From Nocardia cerradoensis NBRC 101014 (GTDB lineage Bacteria; Actinomycetota; Actinomycetes; Mycobacteriales; Mycobacteriaceae), in the NCBI RefSeq assembly GCF_000308535.1, contig NZ_BAFW01000053.1, positions 1 through 47,278 on the forward strand: a stretch of 47,278 nt of DNA, written 5' to 3'. The notes under the pieces were generated by a model. The model was not told the DNA's origin. It saw nothing but the letters and a program-made list of their open reading frames with translations, and searched no databases. The position numbers were made by a program, and so were the translations under genes. Below, piece by piece: positions 16,891-25,169 of this stretch. Each line of letters opens with the position of its first letter. Positions within the stretch are counted from its first letter, which is position 1.

Positions 16891-17700
16891 TCAGTAGGTG
16901 GCCGACAGTGCCCAGGGGCCGTCGGGGAACGGACGACCCAGCAGCTCCATGCTGTAGGCGATGCGTCCGGTGTCCTCGCGCGAATTGCACAGCAGCACGG
17001 CGGCTTCGGCCATGGCGTCGTCCGGTTCGACCGGGGTGTTGTCCGGGGTGTGCGGGGAGACGACGGCGACGCCGGGGGTCATGACCAGACCGGAGGTGCC
17101 CAGGCAGTTGATCCGCACGCCGGTGCCGTACACCTCGGCCGCCAGGCCGGTGGTCAGGCGATCGAGCGCGGATTTGCACATGCCGTAGGGCACGCAGCCG
17201 TCGGCGGCCCAGTCCGGATAGGGCGGGCCGAGGGGGTGGCGCGCCTGTTTGGAGGTGATGTTGAGGATCCAGCCGCGCCCGCGTTGGATCATTCCGGGAA
17301 TCGCCAACTGGCACAGGCGAAACGGTGTGTGCACCATCATCTGGAACATCAGGCCGTAGCGATGGGGGCGGATGTCGAGCGCGGGGCCGTAGAAGTTCAC
17401 CCCGGCATTGTTGACGAGGGTGTCGACCGGGCCGAGCAGCGCTTCGGCGCGCGCCACGACCGTCTCCACTTCCGCGGGAACCGTCAGATCGGCGCGGATC
17501 GCCGCTGCCCGGCCGCCGTGATCGCGAATATCCGCCACGACCTCCTCGATGGAGCCGGGAAGCGCCGAGGTGCCCGGTTCGGCGGTGCGAGCCACCACCG
17601 CCACTGCCGCGCCTTCGGCGGCGAAGCGCTCGGCGATCCGCCGCCCGATGCCGCGGCTCGCGCCGGTGACTATTGCGGTCCGGCCGTCCATCGATCCCAC
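16891..17700 (-). CDS. Short-chain dehydrogenase/reductase, second copy
   Basis: A 269-residue classical SDR: TGASRGIG at about 13-20, NNAG near 97, the catalytic Ser in NITSKQ and Tyr/Lys in PYGMCKSAL. The start is the GTG at 17700, which has CAGGAG 6 nt upstream; the ATG three codons later is too far from that site. The ferredoxin follows on the same transcript. SDRs of this type oxidise secondary alcohols or reduce ketones; the substrate is unknown. A stretch around residues 200-225 (SGLVMTPGVAVVSPHTPDN) is the substrate-binding loop. Confidence 0.9.
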   Translation of the reverse strand: MGSMDGRTAIVTGASRGIGRRIAERFAAEGAAVAVVARTAEPGTSALPGSIEEVVADIRDHGGRAAAIRADLTVPAEVETVVARAEALLGPVDTLVNNAGVNFYGPALDIRPHRYGLMFQMMVHTPFRLCQLAIPGMIQRGRGWILNITSKQARHPLGPPYPDWAADGCVPYGMCKSALDRLTTGLAAEVYGTGVRINCLGTSGLVMTPGVAVVSPHTPDNTPVEPDDAMAEAAVLLCNSREDTGRIAYSMELLGRPFPDGPWALSATY

Positions 17701-17755
17701 GTCGACTCCTGCGCTGTGCGCTCCGGAACGGGCCGCCGGAGCATGCGGTCTAGCA

Positions 17756-17769
17756 AGTAAGTACCTACT
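17756..17769. promoter_or_regulatory. Island operator site F
   Basis: AGTAAGTACCTACT, a near-perfect palindrome and full consensus match, 55 nt upstream of the second SDR start. Confidence 0.75.
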
Positions 17770-17815
17770 TTCTCACGGTACCCGGTGATATGCGAGCGTT
17801 TCGAGGGTTATGTTG

Positions 17816-17829
17816 AGTGAGTACCTGCT
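17816..17829. promoter_or_regulatory. Island operator site G
   Basis: AGTGAGTACCTGCT, 42 nt upstream of the first aminoacylase-type gene. It differs from site F at only two positions. Confidence 0.75.
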
Positions 17830-17871
17830 TATTTATGCTCGGGCAGCCCGCGCCGGGAAGGATGGAAAACC

Positions 17872-19578
17872 ATGCATGACATCGTGATTCGCGGTGGGGA
17901 CGTGGTCGACGGAACGGGTGCGCCGCCGCGTCGGGCGGAGGTGGCGATCGACGGGGACCGGATCACCGATGTCGGCCCGGCGGTCGGCCCCGGGCGCCGG
18001 GTGATCGATGCGTCGGGCCGGTATGTGACGCCCGGGTTCATCGACGTGCACACCCATCTGGATGCTCAGCTGTTCTGGGATCCGCTCGCCACGCCTTCGT
18101 GTTATCAGGGGGTGAGCACGGTGGTGATGGGCAATTGCGGGGTCACCTTCGCGCCGGTGCGGCCGGGGCAGGAGGGCTACCTGGCGGCGATGATGGAGTC
18201 GGTGGAAGATATCCCCGCCGACACGATCATGGCCGGGTTGGACTGGGGCTGGCAGACCTATGGCGACTATCTGAAAACCTTGGGCGACCGCGAACTCGGG
18301 GTGAACGTCGGCGGACTGGTCGGTCACGCCGCCCTGCGCTACTACGTGATGGGGGAGCGCGGTCTCGACGAGGCGCCCGCCACCGCCGAGGACCGCGCCG
18401 CGATGGCGGAACTGGTCGGCGAGGCCGTCGACGCCGGAGCGCTGGGCTTCTCGACCTCCCGGACCTATATGCACACCGTGCCGGACGGGCGGCCGGTACC
18501 GGGCACCTTCGCCGACGTCGAGGAGCTGTCGGCGATCGCCGGCGTTCTCGCCGGACGCGGGCGCGGCACCTTCCAGGTGGTCCCGCGCATCGGCGAGCGC
18601 GACGGGGCCGACCGTGCCAATTCCCGCGCCGAGATGGCGTGGATGGAACAGGTGAGCCTGAATTCCTCGCGGCCCCTGACCTTTTCGATCATGCAGAGCG
18701 ACCGGCGACCCGGGCTGTGGTCCTGGGTGATGGAACAGACGGCCGAGGCGCGGGCGCGCGGCGCCGATCTGCGCCCGATGACCGCGGTGCGCGGCAGCGC
18801 GATCGTCTACGGGATCGCCGGGCGCACCCCGTACGACGCGCTGCCGACCTGGTCCGAAGTGATGGCCGAACCGCCCGACGCGCGGCTCCGGATGCTGTCG
18901 CGCGGAGATGTTCGCGACCGTCTGATCGCCGAGGCCGAGCTGCCCTCGCAGGCATCGGGTCCGCTGGCGCCGAAGGATCCGGCGAAAATGTATCTGCTGC
19001 CGCCGGGTTCGGCCGCCTACGACGTCGGGGCGGACAACAGCCTGGCCGCCGAGGCGCGGCGGCGCGGGGGCGGTGCCGCGGCCGCGTTCCTCGACTACAC
19101 GCTCGAGACGGAGGGGCGAGGGCTGCTGTATTACCCGGTGCTCAACCAGGATCTGGACGCGGTCGCGCGAATGATCACCAATCCCGACGTCGTGCTGGGG
19201 GTCGCGGACGCGGGTGCGCATGTCGCGCTCACCATGGACGCCGGCAATTCGACCTATTTCCTGCGGCACTGGGTGCGTGATCGGGCGCTGCTGGGGATCG
19301 GTGCGGCTATCCGGCGGCTGACCGTCGATGCCGCCGACCTGTTCGGGATCGCCGACCGCGGCGTGCTCGCGCCGGGCGCGTACGCCGACGTGAACGTCAT
19401 CGATCTGGCGAATCTCGATCTGTTCGCCCCGGAGATGGTCGCCGACTTCCCCTTGGGCGCACAGCGATTCGTGCAGCGGGCGCGCGGTTACGACTACACG
19501 CTGGTCAACGGACGCGTACTGGTCGACCACGACGAAACGACCGGTGCGGTTCCCGGGCGGTTGGTCACCGCGCGCTGA
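17872..19578 (+). CDS. N-acyl-D-amino-acid deacylase family amidohydrolase, first copy
   Basis: A 568-residue amidohydro_3 enzyme. It shows the N-terminal beta-sandwich (MHDIVIRGGDVVDGTG), the binuclear metal motif GFIDVHTHLDAQ at about 55-66, the metal-binding Cys region VVMGNCGVTFAP, and the late metal Asp in GVADAGAH near 445. The family includes D-aminoacylases and dihydropyrimidinase-like hydrolases. In actinobacterial catabolic clusters such proteins are usually annotated D-aminoacylase without proof, so the real bond cleaved may be another amide, ester or ring bond. The ATG at 17872 follows GGAAGGATGG. It appears to be transcribed alone. A second copy lies at 23424. Confidence 0.9.
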   Translation: MHDIVIRGGDVVDGTGAPPRRAEVAIDGDRITDVGPAVGPGRRVIDASGRYVTPGFIDVHTHLDAQLFWDPLATPSCYQGVSTVVMGNCGVTFAPVRPGQEGYLAAMMESVEDIPADTIMAGLDWGWQTYGDYLKTLGDRELGVNVGGLVGHAALRYYVMGERGLDEAPATAEDRAAMAELVGEAVDAGALGFSTSRTYMHTVPDGRPVPGTFADVEELSAIAGVLAGRGRGTFQVVPRIGERDGADRANSRAEMAWMEQVSLNSSRPLTFSIMQSDRRPGLWSWVMEQTAEARARGADLRPMTAVRGSAIVYGIAGRTPYDALPTWSEVMAEPPDARLRMLSRGDVRDRLIAEAELPSQASGPLAPKDPAKMYLLPPGSAAYDVGADNSLAAEARRRGGGAAAAFLDYTLETEGRGLLYYPVLNQDLDAVARMITNPDVVLGVADAGAHVALTMDAGNSTYFLRHWVRDRALLGIGAAIRRLTVDAADLFGIADRGVLAPGAYADVNVIDLANLDLFAPEMVADFPLGAQRFVQRARGYDYTLVNGRVLVDHDETTGAVPGRLVTAR

Positions 19579-19651
19579 GAACCTGGTGTGCTCGACGCCG
19601 TCGACGTGGGCCGTTGCTCCCGCGCCGAGCCGCCGTTACGATGGCGAAGTT

Positions 19652-19665
19652 AGAGAACACTTACT
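19652..19665. promoter_or_regulatory. Island operator site H
   Basis: AGAGAACACTTACT, 24 nt upstream of the thiolase start. It matches mainly in the right half; an overlapping AAGTTAG..ACTTAC arrangement makes the exact register uncertain. Confidence 0.5.
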
Positions 19666-19689
19666 TAGTTCAGAATCGGGGTGGCCCCC

Positions 19690-20868
19690 ATGAGCCATGA
19701 GGCCGTGATCATTTCGGGCGCGCGCACGGCGATCGGGACGGCATACAAGGGATCGCTGACCGACACCGACGCCTTCACACTGGGAACGGCGGCCGTCGCC
19801 GAGGCGGTGCGCCGCGCGGGGGTCGAACCGGAACTGGTCGACGACGTCATTCTCGGCGAATCGCTGTACGGCGGCGGGGCGATCGGCCGCTACGTCGCCA
19901 TCGAGGCCGGGTTGGTGAATGCGCCCGGCATCGCGCACAACCGGCACTGCGCCTCCGGGCTGTCCACGCTGCAGAGCGCGGCCGCCTCGATCATCGCCGG
20001 GATGGACCGGATCGTGGTGGCCGGCGGTGCGCAGTCGAGTTCGACCGCACCGAAGGTGAACCGGCGCATTCCGGGGTCGGAGGAATGGGAGGAGGACTGG
20101 CTCGCACCGAGCCACCGCGAATCCCCCGACGCACCCGTGCGCGATATGTCGATCACGGTCGGGTGGAATGCCGCGGTGAAGGCTGGGATCACGCGCGCGC
20201 AGATGGACCAGTGGGCGTTACGTTCCCATCAGCGCGCGGTGGCCGCGATCGACGCCGGCAGCTTCACCGAGGAGATCGTGCCGATCGAGGTGACCCGTCG
20301 CGACGGCAGTACGGTCACCTTCGCCGTCGACGAACATCCCCGGCGCACCTCGTCGCTGGAGAAGCTGTCGTCGTTGAAACCGCTGCATCCCGAGATCGAG
20401 GGCTTCGGCATCACCGCGGGAAACGCCGCCGGCATCAACGACGCCGCGGGTGCGCTGGTGATCGCGGATCGTGAGGTGGCCCGCGAGCGCGGGATCGAGC
20501 CGCTGGCCGTGGTCCGGGCGTGGGCCTCGGTCGGCGTTCCGCCCGCGGACACCGGACTGGCGCCCGCCCCCGCGATCGAGAAGGTGCTCGCGCGCGCCGG
20601 GCTGTCGGTGGCCGACGTGGCGCTGTGGGAGATCAACGAGGCCTTCGCCTCGGTCGCGGTCGCCGCGACCCGCGCGCTGGGACTCGACGAGGAGAAGGTC
20701 AACGTCCTCGGAAGTGGTTGCAGTCTGGGACATCCCGTGGCGATGACGGGAACCCGGATGGTGTTGAGCCTCGTGCACGAACTGCGGCGCCGCGGCGGTG
20801 GGGTCGGCGTCGCGGCGATGTGCGCGGGAGGTGGGATGGGTACCGCGGTCGTGGTCGACGTGCGCTGA
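19690..20868 (+). CDS. Acetyl-CoA acetyltransferase (thiolase)
   Basis: A 392-residue thiolase carrying all catalytic elements: nucleophilic Cys in NRHCASGLST (about residue 88), NEAFAS, the His in GCSLGHPVAMTGTR, and the second Cys in MCAGGGMGTA near the C-terminus. It should cleave a 3-ketoacyl-CoA with free CoA to release acetyl-CoA or propionyl-CoA. The ATG at 19690 is preferred over the GTG at 19681 because GGGGTGG sits about 5 nt before it. Unlike the thiolase-like protein at 7547 it keeps the Cys, so the two are not redundant. It converges on the NTF2-like gene with 10 bp between stops. Confidence 0.93.
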   Translation: MSHEAVIISGARTAIGTAYKGSLTDTDAFTLGTAAVAEAVRRAGVEPELVDDVILGESLYGGGAIGRYVAIEAGLVNAPGIAHNRHCASGLSTLQSAAASIIAGMDRIVVAGGAQSSSTAPKVNRRIPGSEEWEEDWLAPSHRESPDAPVRDMSITVGWNAAVKAGITRAQMDQWALRSHQRAVAAIDAGSFTEEIVPIEVTRRDGSTVTFAVDEHPRRTSSLEKLSSLKPLHPEIEGFGITAGNAAGINDAAGALVIADREVARERGIEPLAVVRAWASVGVPPADTGLAPAPAIEKVLARAGLSVADVALWEINEAFASVAVAATRALGLDEEKVNVLGSGCSLGHPVAMTGTRMVLSLVHELRRRGGGVGVAAMCAGGGMGTAVVVDVR

Positions 20869-20878
20869 GGTCAGGTTC

Positions 20879-21307
20879 TCACCGAGGTTCGAGGGTTTTC
20901 AGCAGGGCGTGGGTGTCCTGCTGGAACACCCGGATCTCGCGGACCAGCCCGTCGGCGAAGGAGAACAGCTCCACCACGTCGACCGTGGCGTGCCGCCCCG
21001 ATTCCCTGGCCGTCCAGGTTTGGGTGGTCAGCTGCACCACCGACTCCGCGGAGCCGAAGATGCGCGGATTGTCGATACTGCGCTCCCAGTAGCGCCCGAA
21101 CGATTCGCCCATGGCGGCCACCCCGGCATGGCCGTGGTAGCTGCCGCCGTGCGGCAGGGAGGCCGGCTGTTCGATCCGGATCTCGGGGTGGAACAGCGCC
21201 AGCGCACCGGCGCCGTCACCGGCGGCGAAACGGCGCGACAACTCCGTCACGATCTCCAGGCCGTCGCGCGACGGCGTGTCGTGCGACGAATCAGGCTGTG
21301 CGGTCAT
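20879..21307 (-). CDS. NTF2-like/SnoaL-like fold protein
   Basis: A 142-residue single-domain protein with the cone-shaped NTF2 fold: helical start (LEIVTELSRRFAAGDGAGALALFHPEIRIEQPASLP), then the strand-rich part with FSFADGLVREIRVFQQD. Members act as small isomerases, dehydratases, aldolases or mere ligand binders. It overlaps the 3' end of the TetR gene by 17 bp, so it is very probably co-transcribed and coupled with the regulator. This suggests a role in handling the inducing metabolite, or simply a pathway enzyme placed there. No certain catalytic residue can be named. Confidence 0.8.
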   Translation of the reverse strand: MTAQPDSSHDTPSRDGLEIVTELSRRFAAGDGAGALALFHPEIRIEQPASLPHGGSYHGHAGVAAMGESFGRYWERSIDNPRIFGSAESVVQLTTQTWTARESGRHATVDVVELFSFADGLVREIRVFQQDTHALLKTLEPR

Positions 21308-22001
21308 CGGATTCGGCTCCCTCGATCACCGGGAAGAATCCCTTGACCGTGCCTTCGCTGATCAACGTGATCGCCCGGTCGCGGTCGGCTTTCTTGGCGG
21401 TGCCGTGGCGGGTCTCCAACGCCTGCATCAGTGCCATACCCATCACCGCGCGGGCGGAGATGTCGGGCGATTCGAAGGGAAAACCGTAACGATCCTCGAC
21501 CTCGCGCCACGCCTCGGCCAGCCGGTCCATGGCGACCGCGAAATTCTCGCGGTAGAACCGCCGGGCCACCTGCGGGTCGCCGAACAGCACCAGTCCCAGG
21601 AGTGGCAGTACCTCGTCGAGCGTCGAAATCAGTTGGCGGTAGAGACCTTTGAGCGTCTCCAGCTGGCGCTGCGGGGTCAGCGGCTGATCGCGGTCGACCA
21701 CGGCGGTCGCGGCCACCAGATCGTCGACGGCCGATTTGAGCGGTTCCACCACCGCCTCGAAGAACAGCTGATCCTTACTCTCGAAGTGCCGGTAGATGAT
21801 TCCCTCGCTGATACCGCTGTGCTCGGCGATCATCTTGACCGTGGTGCCGTTCATATCGCCGGTTTCGCTGAAGGCGCGGCGCGCGGCGGCCAGAATCGAA
21901 CTCTTGCGGGCCTCGGCGGTGAGCCGGCGTCGCACCGGTGGTGCGCCGTCGGCAGGGGTGGGCGGGATGGTGGAACTCCCGGTCGTCGTGGTTCTGGCCA
22001 C
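21291..22001 (-). CDS. TetR-family transcriptional regulator, probable regulator of the island
   Basis: A 236-residue TetR protein. After a 25-residue polar tail, the DNA-binding domain spans about residues 30-82 with the helix-turn-helix TVKMIAEHSGISEGIIYRHF and the following ESKDQLF. The remaining helices form the ligand and dimer domain. The GTG at 22001 follows GAGGAG at 6 nt; the open frame further upstream has no comparable signal. An operator (22050-22063) sits 48 nt upstream, as expected for autorepression, and the same 14-bp site precedes the island's other units, so this protein most likely represses them. By analogy with KstR-type TetR proteins the inducer may be an acyl-CoA intermediate; that is inference. 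Confidence 0.92.
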   Translation of the reverse strand: MARTTTTGSSTIPPTPADGAPPVRRRLTAEARKSSILAAARRAFSETGDMNGTTVKMIAEHSGISEGIIYRHFESKDQLFFEAVVEPLKSAVDDLVAATAVVDRDQPLTPQRQLETLKGLYRQLISTLDEVLPLLGLVLFGDPQVARRFYRENFAVAMDRLAEAWREVEDRYGFPFESPDISARAVMGMALMQALETRHGTAKKADRDRAITLISEGTVKGFFPVIEGAESDDRTA

Positions 22002-22049
22002 GAGTCCTCCTCGTTTCCGGGCCGGCGCCGGTGCCGATCGGCGTTTGTT

Positions 22050-22063
22050 AGTGGGTACACACT
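22050..22063. promoter_or_regulatory. Island operator site I (regulator's own)
   Basis: AGTGGGTACACACT, a near-perfect palindrome (AGTG, GTAC centre, CACT) 48 nt upstream of the TetR start. It implies autoregulation. Confidence 0.75.
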
Positions 22064-22157
22064 TTATCCTAGTGCGTCCGCGACGGCATCCACGGATCGG
22101 CGCGATGATGCCGATCTCTCCAGGTAGAACCGGGTTCTCGCATTTCCTTGCAGAGTA

Positions 22158-22171
22158 AGTAATCACCTACT
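22158..22171. promoter_or_regulatory. Island operator site J
   Basis: AGTAATCACCTACT, 51 nt upstream of the Rieske oxygenase start. An overlapping AGTAAGT (22154-22160) creates a wider AGTAAGT-4-ACCTACT repeat. Confidence 0.65.
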
Positions 22172-22222
22172 AAGCTCGCAAAGGACCGTCCTTCGGGGCC
22201 GGAGTTTCGGGTGGAGTGTGTT

Positions 22223-23380
22223 ATGGACAGGCAAGCGCTGGAACACAGCCTCGCGCGCCGATTGCTCGACCACATCGACGCGGGCACCACCGACCTGGCG
22301 CCGGACATCCTCGAGTTGCCGACCGATATCTATTCGACGCAGCGGCACGCCGAGGAATTCGACGTTCTGTTCCGCGGCCACCCGCTGGTGTTGTGCCTGT
22401 CCGGCGCGCTCCCGCATGCGGGCACCTACCGCGCCGTCGACCTGTGCGGCGTGCCGATTCTGTTGACCCGCAACGACGAAGGCCGCGTTCGCGCCTTCGC
22501 CAACGCCTGCCGCCACCGCGGCGTGCGGGTGGTCGACGGCGGCGGCGCCCGCAGCCGATTCGCCTGTCCGTTCCACTCGTGGACCTACGATCTGGACGGC
22601 CGCCTCGTCGCCGTTCCCGTTCAGGACGCCTTCACCGGAATGTGCCTGGAGCGCAAGGGACTTGTCGAACTGCCCGTCGCTGAGGGGTACGGGCTGATCG
22701 TCGGATCGCTGCAACCGGGGCCCACCGTGGACATCGACGAATATCTCGGCCCCGGCCTGGCCGACGAACTCGCGGTGCTCGAGTTCGCGGACTGGGAGTT
22801 GTACGGCGAGCCGCACGTCCACCCGGTGGGAGCCAACTGGAAGGTCACGCTCGACACCTTCCGCGAGAACTACCACTTCCGCTTCCTGCACCGCCGGACC
22901 CTGGCGAAATACGCCTACGGCGGCGTGCTGACCTTCGACCCGTTCGGCCGGCATCTGCGCAACTGCTCGGCACTGCGCACGATCGACGAACTGCGCGAGG
23001 TGCCCGACGAGCAGTGGGGCGATGTGATGGGCCATATCAGCCTGCAGTACGCGCTGTTTCCGAATACCAGCCTCACCTTCGACAGCCGCCACGTGGAGCT
23101 GTGGCAGATCGTCCCGGTCGACGCGAACTCCTCCGAGGTCGTGCACAGCACGTATCTGCGCCCCGGGCTCAGCGAGTCCGAACGGGCCAAGGCGGTGGAG
23201 ATGGCCCCCTGGATCTGCGAGACCGTGGTGGACGGGGAGGACTTCTGGGTGGCGGCCCGGACCGAACCGGGCATCCGGGCCGGCGTGCTCGACACCATCG
23301 TCTTCGGCCGCAACGAGCCCGCGCCGCAGCATCTGCACCGCGGTTTCGACGACGCGCTGGCGGCCGCCCGCCGGGCGTGA
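22223..23380 (+). CDS. Rieske-type non-haem iron oxygenase, alpha subunit
   Basis: A 385-residue ring-hydroxylating oxygenase. The Rieske [2Fe-2S] motif is C96-R-H98 and C115-PF-H118 (CRHRG and CPFHSW). The catalytic domain has NWKVTLDTFRENYHFRFLH, giving the mononuclear iron His ligands H218 and H223. The family uses electrons from a ferredoxin or reductase to insert oxygen. No beta subunit or dedicated reductase is visible; the CxxH ferredoxin at 16677 or a distant reductase would have to supply electrons. The ATG at 22223 follows GGTGGAG; a GTG 12 nt earlier is less well placed. The second aminoacylase-type gene follows after 43 bp and is probably in the same unit. Confidence 0.92.
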   Translation: MDRQALEHSLARRLLDHIDAGTTDLAPDILELPTDIYSTQRHAEEFDVLFRGHPLVLCLSGALPHAGTYRAVDLCGVPILLTRNDEGRVRAFANACRHRGVRVVDGGGARSRFACPFHSWTYDLDGRLVAVPVQDAFTGMCLERKGLVELPVAEGYGLIVGSLQPGPTVDIDEYLGPGLADELAVLEFADWELYGEPHVHPVGANWKVTLDTFRENYHFRFLHRRTLAKYAYGGVLTFDPFGRHLRNCSALRTIDELREVPDEQWGDVMGHISLQYALFPNTSLTFDSRHVELWQIVPVDANSSEVVHSTYLRPGLSESERAKAVEMAPWICETVVDGEDFWVAARTEPGIRAGVLDTIVFGRNEPAPQHLHRGFDDALAAARRA

Positions 23381-23423
23381 GAATGCCTGACCACCTAGCT
23401 GATTCGCACTTCCGGGAGGACCC

Positions 23424-25064
23424 ATGGATCTGTTGCTGCGCCGCGCCTGGCTGGTCGACGGAAGCGGGGCACCCGGAAGGGCCGCCGAGGTGGCGATCAC
23501 GGGTGACCGCATCACCGCGGTCGGCGCGCCCGGCGAGCTGGCACCGGGACCGGACACACACGTCGTCGATCTCGACGGGCTCACGCTCACACCGGGTTTC
23601 ATCGACATCCACACCCACTACGACGCGCAGATCCTCTGGGACGGTGATCTCACCCCCTCCTGCTGGCACGGCGTCACCACCGTGATCATGGGCAACTGCG
23701 GCTTCGGCGTGGCGCCGACCCGGCCGCCGCATCGCGAAATCATCGTGCGCACACTGGAAAACGTCGAGGGCATGTCGATGGAGGCGCTGAACGCCGGCAT
23801 CGACTGGTGCTTCGAGACCTTCCCGCAGTATCTCGACGCGCTGGAGCGGCGACGCAAGCGGCTCAATGTCGGTGCGTTCCTGGGGCATACGCCGCTGCGG
23901 CTGTTCGTCCTGGGCGGTGCGGAACGCGCCGCGACCCCCGCGGAGCTCGACACCATGCGCGCGCTGGTGCGGGAGGCGGTGACGGCCGGTGCGGTCGGAC
24001 TGTCCACGTCGCGCCAACCGGCTCATCAGGGTGCGTTCGGCCGCCCGGTGCCCAGCCGCTTCGCGGAGGTGGACGAGGTCGACGCGCTGGCCGCGGAACT
24101 GGGAGCGGTCGGCAAGGGCATCCTGCAGGTGTCGATCGGACCCGGCATGTTCGTCGACCAGTTCTCGGATCTGTCCGTGCGCTACGGCATTCCGGTCACC
24201 TGGACCGCGCTGGTGGCGCGCGCCGACAAACCCGGCGCGGCGATGCGCACGGTGGAGCGCGGCGGTGCGCTGCCGGGCGAGGTGTACCCGCAGATCGCCT
24301 GCCGGCCCATCGTCATGCAGGTCAGCCTCGCCGATCCCACTCCGCTGGGGGAGATCGACGAGTGGAAGGAAGTGCTCGCCCGGCCGCGGGCGGAGCGCGC
24401 CGAGCTCTACCGCGACGCGGCATGGCGGGAACGGGCCCGCCCGGCGACGCTGGCCGCATGGGCGCATCGGTGGCCCAAGGTCGCCGTGGAGGAGACCGTC
24501 GCCGATCCGGACGCGGTGGGAATTCCCCTGGACCGCTTGGCCGCCGAACGCGGAACCACCGCCTTCGACCTGATGCTCGACGTCGCGCTCGCCGACGGGA
24601 TGTCGACGCGTTTCCGCGTGGTCCTGGACAACGACGGCGACGACGAGATCGGTGATCTGCTCGCCGACAAGCGCACGATCCTGGGCCTGTCCGATGCCGG
24701 CGCGCACGCCAGTCAGCTCTGCGACGCCTGTTATTCCACTCACCTGCTGGGGCATTGGGTGCGCGAGCGCAAGGCCGTCGCACTGGAGGACGCGGTGTGG
24801 CGCCTGACCGGTCAGCCCGCCCACGCGTTCCGCATCCGCGAGCGCGGGCTGATCCGCGAGGGGTACTTCGCCGACCTGGTGGCCTTCGATTCCGCGACCG
24901 TCGGCACGACTCCGATCGAGCGGGTGCACGATCAACCCGGCGGAGCGGATCGGCTCGTCGTGCGCAGCACCGGAGTCGCGCACATGTGGGTCAACGGCGT
25001 GCAGACGCGCCGTGACGGCGTGGATATGGCCGACACGGCGGCGGGACGGCTGCTGCGCAGCTGA
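23424..25064 (+). CDS. N-acyl-D-amino-acid deacylase family amidohydrolase, second copy
   Basis: A 546-residue amidohydro_3 protein related to the one at 17872. It has MDLLLRRAWLVDGSGAPGRA at the start, the metal motif GFIDIHTHYDAQ, VIMGNCGFGVAP with the metal Cys, and LSDAGAH near 428 with the late Asp. The sequences diverge strongly in the middle, so distinct substrates are likely. The ATG at 23424 follows GGGAGGA. Placement directly behind the Rieske oxygenase suggests it opens or cleaves the oxygenated product, but this is inference. Confidence 0.9.
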   Translation: MDLLLRRAWLVDGSGAPGRAAEVAITGDRITAVGAPGELAPGPDTHVVDLDGLTLTPGFIDIHTHYDAQILWDGDLTPSCWHGVTTVIMGNCGFGVAPTRPPHREIIVRTLENVEGMSMEALNAGIDWCFETFPQYLDALERRRKRLNVGAFLGHTPLRLFVLGGAERAATPAELDTMRALVREAVTAGAVGLSTSRQPAHQGAFGRPVPSRFAEVDEVDALAAELGAVGKGILQVSIGPGMFVDQFSDLSVRYGIPVTWTALVARADKPGAAMRTVERGGALPGEVYPQIACRPIVMQVSLADPTPLGEIDEWKEVLARPRAERAELYRDAAWRERARPATLAAWAHRWPKVAVEETVADPDAVGIPLDRLAAERGTTAFDLMLDVALADGMSTRFRVVLDNDGDDEIGDLLADKRTILGLSDAGAHASQLCDACYSTHLLGHWVRERKAVALEDAVWRLTGQPAHAFRIRERGLIREGYFADLVAFDSATVGTTPIERVHDQPGGADRLVVRSTGVAHMWVNGVQTRRDGVDMADTAAGRLLRS

Positions 25065-25090
25065 TCGACCGGACCGACCGGCGCGCCGAG

Positions 25091-25116
25091 GGGACCGCGG
25101 AATTACGCGCGGTCCC
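25091..25116. terminator. Hairpin between convergent aminoacylase and aldehyde dehydrogenase genes
   Basis: A 9-bp stem, GGGACCGCG with CGCGGTCCC, and 8-nt loop, followed by TTCGG. A likely intrinsic terminator for the Rieske-aminoacylase unit. Confidence 0.6.
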
Positions 25117-25135
25117 TTCGGCATTAGGTACTCGC

Positions 25136-25169
25136 GCCGACATGGACGATCAGCCGACATGGACGATCA
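25136..25169. repeat. Perfect 17-bp tandem duplication at a gene end
   Basis: GCCGACATGGACGATCA occurs twice back to back (25136-25152 and 25153-25169). The second copy contains the stop codon of the minus-strand aldehyde dehydrogenase, the first lies just beyond it, so the protein is unaffected. Looks like a recent slippage duplication. Confidence 0.95.

Noticed and set aside
25136..25169. Possible CRISPR or phage attachment repeat
   Set aside because: There are only two adjacent copies with no spacer, no cas genes, no integrase and no tRNA nearby; tandem slippage explains it.
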